This document shows positions 1-5,130 of a stretch of DNA of 8,311 bases, piece by piece. The notes under the pieces were generated by a model. That model was not told where the DNA came from. It saw only the letters and a list, made by a program, of their open reading frames with translations, and ran no database searches. Source of the stretch: CAZRGV01 sp964599655 (GTDB lineage: Bacteria > Planctomycetota > Planctomycetia > Isosphaerales > Isosphaeraceae); NCBI GenBank assembly GCA_964599655.1, contig CAZRGV010000210.1, forward strand, positions 1-8,311, written 5' to 3'. Positions within the stretch are counted from its first letter, which is position 1. Each line of letters opens with the position of its first letter. The translations under genes and the position numbers were made by a program.

Positions 1-470
1 AGCGTGTCGGCGGCGATGAGCACCGCCTTGTAGCCGCAGATGGTCGCCATCGAGGAGAGGGCGTCCATGTTCTGGGCGCGCGTGGTCCGAGGCATCAGCT
101 CGATCGCGAACAAGGTGACTCCCTTGGCCGCGATTTCCCGGCTGGTTTTGAGGGTTCCCAGGGGCCTGGAAAAGCCGATGAGGACCTGATCACGTCGGAG
201 GAGTTCGAGGTCGCGCTCGCCGGTCAGGTCGTTCGACCCGTAGCAGAGGACCTGAACGAGGATGTCGGCCGTCTGGAAGACCGCGGCCCGTTCGGGAAGG
301 ATCGAGGCGCCCCGGCTCTTGTACTCGGCGTCCGGGTAACCGGCCTCGACGCCGGCGCCGGCCTCCACGACGACTTCGAGGCCCGCTTTCAAAAGTCCGG
401 GGATGACGCTGGGAACCAGGGCGACCCGCCGTTCGCCCGGATAGATCTCTCGAGGGACTCCGACGATCAT
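1..470 (-). CDS. pntA: NAD(P) transhydrogenase subunit alpha, N-terminal part (cut by window edge)
   Basis: This is the N-terminal part (156 full codons) of the alpha subunit of the proton-translocating NAD(P) transhydrogenase, which moves hydride between NADH and NADP+ at the inner membrane. The visible part belongs to the cytosolic NAD-binding domain I. The protein opens with MIVGVPREIYPGERRVALVP, the typical start of this family and of the related alanine dehydrogenases. Residues 126-142 carry MPR-T-RAQ-MD-LSSMA, followed by GYKAVLIAA, which is specific to PntA and excludes alanine dehydrogenase. The start is the ATG at 470-468, with a purine-rich AGAGGG about 9 bases upstream. The frame stays open to the window edge. 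Planctomycetes usually split the alpha subunit into two genes, but that cannot be judged here. The gene diverges from the oxidoreductase gene on the other strand, and no functional link is evident. Confidence 0.93.
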   Translation of the reverse strand, partial: MIVGVPREIYPGERRVALVPSVIPGLLKAGLEVVVEAGAGVEAGYPDAEYKSRGASILPERAAVFQTADILVQVLCYGSNDLTGERDLELLRRDQVLIGFSRPLGTLKTSREIAAKGVTLFAIELMPRTTRAQNMDALSSMATICGYKAVLIAADT

Positions 471-742
471 CAATGACGCCCTCTGTCGATCCTGGACGCC
501 GGGCCGGAGCGGCCCCGGGAACCCAGGGCTCGCGCCGACCTGGCCTACCCTTTCCCTTGAAGATAGGACCTCGGCGAGCCCGACGCCACCCTCCTCCGCC
601 GAAAGCGGCCGATCCGATCCTCGCGGAGGGGGTCCCGCCGAGCGGCGACGGATTCTTCGCCAGAGCGTTGCGATCCCCGCGCTCGACGTTTAACCTTTCC
701 GCAAGGCCCTGTCCCATCCGTTTGTCTTCGGGATACCCCGCC
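471..742. other. Divergent intergenic region between pntA and the oxidoreductase gene
   Basis: This 272-bp gap lies between two divergently transcribed genes, so it should contain both promoters. I cannot identify a convincing -35/-10 pair on either strand. Short GC-rich dyads are present. One is CCTCCGC at 593-599 with its exact reverse complement at 623-629, and another is GGGCC/GGCCC around 501-515. In DNA this GC-rich, dyads of that size are expected by chance. The plus frame of the oxidoreductase stays open back to 473, but the predicted peptide is low in complexity and lies upstream of a clear export signal, so I treat the stretch as non-coding. Confidence 0.6.
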
Positions 743-2059
743 ATGCGTCCTTCCTCCATGAACCGCCGCTCCGCCCTCAAGGTCCTGGCTGGCGGACTGG
801 CGTTCCCCTACATCTCCAGGGGCTACGCCGCGTCACCGGCCGAGACGGTCCACCATGCCAGCTTTGGCGCCTCGGGGATGGCGATGGCCGACATCCGATC
901 GCTGACCGAGAGTCCCCACCTGAAGCTCGTCGCGGTGGCCGATGTCGACCTCAACCGCACCGCCGAGGTCAAGAAACTTTTCCCCGAGGTCCGCGTCTAT
1001 CAGGACTATCGCGAGCTGCTCGACAAGGAAAAAGACCTCGACTCGGTCAACGTGTCGACACCCGACCACATGCACGCGCCCATCACCATGAGTGCCATGC
1101 AGCGCGGGCTGAACGTTTACACTCAGAAGCCGCTCACCCAGACCGTTTACGAGGCCCGACAGCTCACGCGCGTCGCCCAGGAAAAGGGGCTGGTGACGCA
1201 GATGGGCATTCAGATTCATTCGCACCCCGTGCACAAGGCGGTCGTGGCCACCATTCAGGACGGCGCGATTGGCAAGGTCAAGGAAGTGCATAGCTGGAGC
1301 GGCAAGAAGTGGGGCGACACCTCACCCAAGCCCGATCGCACGGACCCGGTCCCCGACGGACTCGACTGGAACGGCTGGCTCGGCGTCGCCGCCGAGCGCC
1401 CGTTCATCTCCGGCTGGTATCATCCTGGCGTCTGGCGCAAGCGGCTCGACTTCGGCACGGGCACCTTCGGCGACATGGGCTGCCACATTCTCGACCCCGT
1501 TTTCGGCTCGCTCCAGTTGACCGCCCCCACCGAGGTGCTTTCCACCGGCGGCGATCCGAACGAACATAGCTGGGGCCTCGACTCGGTCGTCCGCTACACG
1601 TTCCCGGCCACGCCGCAGACGACCGAGACCTTGACCCTGACCTGGTATGACGGCGATCGCCGCCCGCCCGCCGAGGTCACGTCGCTGATCGGCGACCGGA
1701 ACCTCAGCGACCAGGGCTCCATTTACATCGGCACGAAGGGCGTCCTCTACTCGCCTTACATCGCGCCCCCGGTTCTTCTGCCCGCCGAGTCGTACGCCGA
1801 CTACAAGGCGCCCCGGCCCGATGGAGACAACCACTACCTCCAGTTCGTCGAGGCCTGCCGGGGCAACGGCAAGACGTCCACGCCGTTCTCGTACGCCGGC
1901 CCGCTGACCGAGATGGTCCTGCTCGGCTGCCTCGCGACCCGCTTCCACGAGACACCTCTGGCCTGGGAGGCCGATTCCTTGCGGATCACGAACGTGGAGA
2001 AGGCCAACCATTACGTCCGAAAACACTATCGCGAAGGCTACGGGACGCCCGGCCTCTGA
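743..2059 (+). CDS. Tat-exported Gfo/Idh/MocA family oxidoreductase
   Basis: This 438-residue protein belongs to the Gfo/Idh/MocA family of NAD(P)-dependent sugar and cyclitol dehydrogenases. Residues 7-13 (NRRSALK) followed by a short hydrophobic stretch form a twin-arginine export signal ending near residues 28-30. The nucleotide-binding Rossmann domain follows, with the loop G42-A-S-G-M-A47 and the strand LVAVADVD (62-69). The family signature STPDHMHAPI is at 105-114, and the QKP motif with the conserved lysine is K129-P130. The C-terminal substrate domain carries DMGCHILDP (244-252), with H248 as the likely catalytic histidine. I chose the ATG at 743 because a GGGATA lies upstream. The ATG at 758 would also keep the Tat motif but has no visible ribosome site. 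Exported family members such as Zymomonas glucose-fructose oxidoreductase keep a tightly bound cofactor, and the same may apply here. The substrate is unknown. A partnership with the DUF1080 hydrolase downstream is inference. Confidence 0.93.
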   Translation: MRPSSMNRRSALKVLAGGLAFPYISRGYAASPAETVHHASFGASGMAMADIRSLTESPHLKLVAVADVDLNRTAEVKKLFPEVRVYQDYRELLDKEKDLDSVNVSTPDHMHAPITMSAMQRGLNVYTQKPLTQTVYEARQLTRVAQEKGLVTQMGIQIHSHPVHKAVVATIQDGAIGKVKEVHSWSGKKWGDTSPKPDRTDPVPDGLDWNGWLGVAAERPFISGWYHPGVWRKRLDFGTGTFGDMGCHILDPVFGSLQLTAPTEVLSTGGDPNEHSWGLDSVVRYTFPATPQTTETLTLTWYDGDRRPPAEVTSLIGDRNLSDQGSIYIGTKGVLYSPYIAPPVLLPAESYADYKAPRPDGDNHYLQFVEACRGNGKTSTPFSYAGPLTEMVLLGCLATRFHETPLAWEADSLRITNVEKANHYVRKHYREGYGTPGL

Positions 2060-2149
2060 GCCGCGGAACCGGCTTACGTCGAATTGTTGATCGGACCCGC
2101 GACCGCGGCCGGCCATGGTGAACTCGGCCCGCCGTCGCGTGGCCTGGGA

Positions 2150-2192
2150 CGGCGGGGTGGCTGGGGGCGTCCCGTTCCCAGCCACCCCGCCG
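2150..2192 (+). terminator. Perfect 16-bp stem-loop, candidate terminator or mRNA leader structure
   Basis: CGGCGGGGTGGCTGGG at 2150-2165 is exactly reverse-complementary to 2177-2192, and the 11-base loop could add two G-U pairs and one C-G pair. A perfect 16-bp match is far beyond chance. It lies 90 bases after the oxidoreductase stop codon and 11 bases before the ribosome site of the DUF1801 gene. The likeliest role is transcription termination or 3'-end protection for the upstream transcript. No T-run follows the stem (GAGATTCTCAC comes next), so it is not a classical intrinsic terminator. A role in the leader of the downstream gene is also possible. The stem does not cover the ribosome site. 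Confidence 0.6.
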
Positions 2193-2203
2193 GAGATTCT
2201 CAC

Positions 2204-2210
2204 GGAAGGG
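2204..2210 (+). promoter_or_regulatory. Ribosome binding site that fixes the DUF1801 start
   Basis: GGAAGGG lies 9 bases before the ATG at 2220 and is one of the clearest Shine-Dalgarno-like sequences in the window. It favours the 2220 start over the in-frame ATG at 2115. The longer version would run through the stem-loop and add a non-conserved N-terminus. Confidence 0.7.
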
Positions 2211-2219
2211 AATTCCAAC

Positions 2220-2642
2220 ATGGCGAAACGTACTCAGGGCGGCAAGGGCCCCACGAAGCGGGCGGCCGTGCAGAATGCGGACGGGCGTCCCCGTTCGCGC
2301 GCGGACAAGGAGGACGGGGAACGCGCCGTGCTCGCGAACATCGCCGCGATGCCGGACGCGGATCGCGTTCTGGGCGAGCGGCTCCATGCGATTATCAAGG
2401 CCAACGCGCCCGGCCTCTCGCCGAGACTCTGGTACGGGATGCCCGCGTATGCCAGGGACGGCAAGGTCGTCTGCTTCTTCCAGAGCGCGGCCAAATTCAA
2501 GACGCGGTACGCCACGCTCGGCTTCCAGCACGAGGCGAACCTCGACGACGGCGCCATGTGGCCGGTCGCCTTCGCGCTGAAGGCGTTGACCGCGGCCGAA
2601 GAGGCAAGGATCGGCGCGCTGGTGAAGAACGCGGTGAACTGA
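2220..2642 (+). CDS. DUF1801 domain protein (YdhG-like)
   Basis: This is a 140-residue, soluble, probably cytosolic protein with no signal peptide or membrane segment. After a basic, poorly conserved N-terminal tail (1-30), residues of about 34-138 match the DUF1801 fold. The motif LWYGMPAYARDGKVVCFF at 70-87 and the stretch AAKFKTRYATLGF at 90-102 are highly typical, as is the ANLDDGAMWP segment (106-115). Its length is normal for single-domain members. The family includes Bacillus YdhG/FrataxinLike-type proteins, for some of which an iron-chaperone role has been proposed. The function of most members is unknown, and I assign none here. It follows the oxidoreductase gene on the same strand, but the stem-loop between them argues for separate transcription. 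It converges with the DUF1080 gene. Confidence 0.9.
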   Translation: MAKRTQGGKGPTKRAAVQNADGRPRSRADKEDGERAVLANIAAMPDADRVLGERLHAIIKANAPGLSPRLWYGMPAYARDGKVVCFFQSAAKFKTRYATLGFQHEANLDDGAMWPVAFALKALTAAEEARIGALVKNAVN

Positions 2643-2884
2643 GGATGGCGTCACCCGTTGGCGAGGGAACGACGGTGTGGCCGTGGTGTCGCCGTGTCAC
2701 GCGCAATCCGCATGCCAGGCGGGACGAATTCTGCCGGCAACTGGTCGCCTGGGTATCGCCCGTTCTCAAACGAGGGGGCTTTCCCGGGGATCTCGTTCGT
2801 CGACGGCCTGAATCCGGCTCGTTCACGGCGGCTTCGTTCCCCAACGGACTGAGCCAAACGGTAGCCATCTCCGATGTGCACGAA

Positions 2885-2925
2885 TCAACATAAATAAGAA
2901 ATTATTCTAATGAATTGAAGGAAGT
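2885..2925. other. AT-rich island
   Basis: Only about one base in four to five is G or C here, against roughly two in three around it. It contains AATAA-GAAA-TTATT at 2893-2906 and several TA-rich hexamers (for example TATTCT at 2903-2908) that could serve as a -10 element. No good -35 partner is evident. It could be a promoter for something unannotated, or the residue of foreign DNA. Confidence 0.55.
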
Positions 2926-2926
2926 T

Positions 2927-3031
2927 ATGCGACAGCCCTGCGTAAGGTTTTCCTCCGACAGAATCAGCCAGCAAGCCTGGCGGGCCATTGGCTCTCGTAA
3001 CGGTGGGGAAGTGCTCTCGGACCTAACGTGA
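2927..3031 (+). CDS. Doubtful 34-residue small ORF
   Basis: An ATG at 2927 opens a 34-codon frame ending at the TGA at 3029-3031. AAGGA sits 4 bases before the ATG, a plausible though slightly tight ribosome site, and the AT-rich island lies immediately upstream. The predicted peptide begins MRQPCVRFSSDRISQQ. It has no signal peptide, membrane segment or motif that I recognise. Frames of this length arise often by chance, so the only support is the leader-like upstream sequence. Confidence 0.15.
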   Translation: MRQPCVRFSSDRISQQAWRAIGSRNGGEVLSDLT

Positions 3032-3307
3032 CAGGACATCCGACGTTGCGGTCGATTGCTGGCCCGCTTAGTTTCTTCACTTATTCATCCTTCGATCGGA
3101 TGGACGCCGAGGCAATCGGTCTGAATGGCATGGTCATTTCTGGAGGGCAGGATCCCATCGTCTTCTCGATCAAGAGGAGTCCTCTCATGCCTTGAAGGAG
3201 CGAACGGCGGGACTGCCGGGGCCGAAGCCGAAGGCGAGCCTCGGGGCAGGGATGCGGAGGATTCCGGGTCGCGTCCCGCGGCGCTCGCCTGGGCCACGGC
3301 CGCCCGC

Positions 3308-4849
3308 TCATCGCAGTTCACGCACGCCTTGCTTCAATTCATAGAGCTGCTTCACTTCGCGATCCGTGAGTGCCCGGTTGAAGACGGCGAGATCGTCCAT
3401 CTCGCCGACATAGGCAGCGCCCAGAACCAGGAGAACGCGAGCGGGGTCCCAGCCGAAGGTGAGGTCCCAGTTCTCGATCGTGCCCTGGAGCTTGCCGTTC
3501 AGATGCAGCCGGCCGATCGGAGATTTGCTTTTATTGTTGATATGATCTAGTGAAAAAACGACGTGCGTCCAGGTCTCGCGCGAGAAGGGGGCGTGTTCCA
3601 CCTGCACCATCGGCCGCTTATCGAACGGGATGTCGGCCCACTGAACGTTGTCCGGGTTCCAGATGTGAAAGAGGGGACGGATCGCGTAGCGGAAGTAGCG
3701 CGGCGTTTCGTCCTTCGACCATTCCAGGAAGATATAGCCCTTCTTGGAGTCGTCGCCGACGATTTGCACGGGGTCGCAGTAGCCGGGCTCCAGGTCCTTG
3801 TCGGGGTTCAGGCGCAACCAGACGGAAACGGACGCGGTCCAGTTCTTGTCGTTATAGCCGAGCACGCCCGCGTCCTTGTAAACCGGGCGGACGTTGTTTT
3901 TCTTCGTGAATTGGAGCGCGCCGCCGAAGCGACCGGCGTTGGGCGCGAGCCGCACCTCGTTGGTGGGCGAGGCGTTGACGAGATCGTTGCCCTGCACGAC
4001 GTAACACGTTTTGTCGCCGCGCGCGAAATCGGCGTCCAACCCGGTGTCGAAGGAGGCGTGGAGGGTCAGGGCTCGCGCGAGGCTGGCTTTCGTTTCCGAC
4101 TCCGCCGCGTCGAGGATCTGTTTCGCCTCGTCGGGGCCGATCTCGCGGACGAAGATGTTTCGCCAGCGGATTTCGCCGCCGTGCGTCTGCAACAGGATCG
4201 GGCCTTTTGCGGGCAGCGGCTTGCTCCGGTCGTAGTAGTTTTCCATGACGGCGTCGTCGACGACGAGCTTGTCGTTGAGCCAGACCCAGGTGCGGTCGCC
4301 GATCTGTCGGATGCGGAACTGGTTCCACTCGCCAAACGGGCGGTCGGCCAGAACCAGCGGATCGCGCCCGGTTGTGCCCGGCGTGTTGTTGAACAGCCCG
4401 CCGGAACCGAGATGGGGTCTACGTGTGGGCACCTTTGGATCGAAGACTTGATGCCAGTCCCAGATTTGCACCTGGGGCGCGCCTCGGAGATAAATGCCGC
4501 TGTCGGCCTTGGGCACGGTTTTGTATTCAATCAACAACTCGATGTCGCCGAACTCCTCGTCGGTGGTGGCATAGGGCCCGTTGCCGTCGTTGACGAGCTC
4601 TCCGTTCTCGACGGTCCAGTTCTTGGGAAAATCGGCGCGTTGCTGTGCGAGTGCCGCCTCCTTCTTTTCGCCGTTGAGCCTGGCGACGGAGTGCGGGTTC
4701 AGGCCGTGCCAGCCGGTGAGGTCCCGTCCGTTGAAGAGGGCGCGGAAGCCCTTGGGGGGCGTCGGCTCGTCCGCGCGGCTGAGGCCGAGAATGCCGATGG
4801 CGGTGAACGCGGCCAGGAAGGACAGGGTTGGTTCGAGAACACGTCTCAT
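3308..4849 (-). CDS. Secreted DUF1080 (3-keto-glycoside hydrolase family) protein with C-terminal LamG-like domain
   Basis: This is a 513-residue protein. A Sec signal peptide covers residues 1-26 (hydrophobic core about 9-23, likely cleavage after SRA). Residues of about 34-237 form a DUF1080 domain. It starts with GFRALFNGRDLTGWHG (34-49), has the core SGIYLRGAPQVQIWD (117-131) and ends with GGEIRWRNIFVREI (224-237). This domain is a jelly-roll fold, and characterised members cleave 3-keto-glycosides. Residues of about 261-507 form a LamG/concanavalin-like domain, shown by LHASFDTG (263-270), RFGGALQF (307-314), the WT-HVVFSLDH stretch (427-436) and the closing MDDLAVFNRALTDREVKQLYEL (484-505). 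Such domains often bind carbohydrate. The ATG at 4849 has GGAG 7 bases upstream. The gene diverges from the cytochrome operon. Exact substrate and activity cannot be read from the sequence. Confidence 0.9.
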   Translation of the reverse strand: MRRVLEPTLSFLAAFTAIGILGLSRADEPTPPKGFRALFNGRDLTGWHGLNPHSVARLNGEKKEAALAQQRADFPKNWTVENGELVNDGNGPYATTDEEFGDIELLIEYKTVPKADSGIYLRGAPQVQIWDWHQVFDPKVPTRRPHLGSGGLFNNTPGTTGRDPLVLADRPFGEWNQFRIRQIGDRTWVWLNDKLVVDDAVMENYYDRSKPLPAKGPILLQTHGGEIRWRNIFVREIGPDEAKQILDAAESETKASLARALTLHASFDTGLDADFARGDKTCYVVQGNDLVNASPTNEVRLAPNAGRFGGALQFTKKNNVRPVYKDAGVLGYNDKNWTASVSVWLRLNPDKDLEPGYCDPVQIVGDDSKKGYIFLEWSKDETPRYFRYAIRPLFHIWNPDNVQWADIPFDKRPMVQVEHAPFSRETWTHVVFSLDHINNKSKSPIGRLHLNGKLQGTIENWDLTFGWDPARVLLVLGAAYVGEMDDLAVFNRALTDREVKQLYELKQGVRELR

Positions 4850-4936
4850 GGCTGGGCTCCGAAGCCTTGTCGTGCGTGCCGAGCGACCACGGCCTTTTCG
4901 CGGATCGAAGGACGTGTATCGTAACCGCGGGGCGAG

Positions 4937-4955
4937 GCTCGTGGTATCACGAAGC
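4937..4955. repeat. Small inverted repeat, possible operator
   Basis: TCGTG-GTAT-CACGA (4939-4952) is a perfect 5-bp inverted repeat with a 4-base spacer, extended by GC/GC with a single bulged A. It sits midway between two divergent genes, where a shared regulator could bind. A repeat this short may be chance. Confidence 0.25.
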
Positions 4956-5023
4956 GCCGAGGGGCGGGCCCGATTGTCGGCGCTTCCCGCCCGGGCCTGG
5001 ATGGTTTACGATGACGGTACGGC

Positions 5024-5070
5024 CCCCGGCGCGGCCAACCCCGGCGCGATCCGGCTCAACCTGATCCGGC
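5024..5070. repeat. Degenerate 15-bp phased repeat
   Basis: CCCCGGCGCG occurs at 5024-5033 and again at 5039-5048. GATCCGGC occurs at 5048-5055 and again at 5063-5070. Both pairs have a 15-bp period, so the stretch reads as about three degenerate tandem units ending 60 bases before the cytochrome gene start. It may be replication slippage or a set of regulator half-sites. Confidence 0.4.
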
Positions 5071-5130
5071 CTCGCCCTGCCCGCTCTGCCCCGGTACGAA
5101 CCGACCGCCCCGCCGACGCAGGACCCCGCC

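Larger units (their letters stand above)
2643..3307. other. Gene-poor 665-bp convergent region
   Basis: This stretch lies between two convergent gene ends, so no promoter is required for the flanking genes. I see no open frame with recognisable protein features, no tRNA and no strong terminator. Its main features are an AT-rich island (about 2885-2925), an insertion-element-end-like sequence (2925-2938) and a doubtful 34-codon frame (2927-3031). Small dyads such as CATCC/GGATG at 3087-3103 and AGAGG/CCTCT near 3174-3186 are too short to name. The mixed composition would fit a decayed mobile element or other old insertion, but I cannot identify one. Confidence 0.6.
4850..5130. other. Divergent intergenic region with dyads and a phased repeat
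   Basis: This 281-bp gap should hold promoters for both the DUF1080 gene and the cytochrome operon. It contains an imperfect hairpin (GCTCGTG / CACGA-A-GC, 4937-4955) and a perfect 7-bp GGGCGGG/CCCGCCC pair (4962-4968 and 4986-4992). It also has a degenerate 15-bp phased repeat at 5024-5070. No convincing -35/-10 pair is visible. The cytochrome gene has AGGA 8 bases before its ATG. Confidence 0.6.

Noticed and set aside
591..631. Inverted repeat CCTCCGC/GCGGAGG with an alternative CCGC/GCGG fold, considered as a leader switch
   Set aside because: A 7-bp match with a 23-base loop is expected by chance in this GC-rich 272-bp gap, and nothing else suggests a riboswitch or attenuator.
473..742. 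A 90-codon N-terminal extension of the oxidoreductase
   Set aside because: It would bury the Tat signal in the interior, the peptide is proline- and arginine-rich with no conservation that I recognise, and the ATG at 743 fits the family's usual start.
190..780. A 196-codon minus-strand frame across the pntA start
   Set aside because: It overlaps the recognisable pntA frame in another phase and spans the divergent promoter region. Its arginine- and glycine-rich peptide looks like translated non-coding DNA.
2115..2219. A longer N-terminus for the DUF1801 protein from the ATG at 2115
   Set aside because: It would translate through the perfect stem-loop and add a tail not seen in the family, whereas the ATG at 2220 has a good GGAAGGG ribosome site.
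1322..2221. A 299-codon open frame on the minus strand
   Set aside because: It is a shadow of the Gfo/Idh/MocA gene, arginine- and glycine-rich with no motif.
2643..3307. A tRNA, CRISPR array or complete insertion sequence in the gene-poor region
   Set aside because: I found no cloverleaf-compatible arms, no regularly spaced repeats, no paired terminal repeats and no transposase motif.
3125..3550. A 141-codon plus-strand frame at the end of the gene-poor region
   Set aside because: Its second half is antisense to the DUF1080 gene, and its first half has no ribosome site or recognisable protein feature.
3563..4924. A 453-codon open frame on the plus strand
   Set aside because: It is antisense to the DUF1080-LamG gene, which has clear domains and a signal peptide. 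The plus-strand peptide has no recognisable features.
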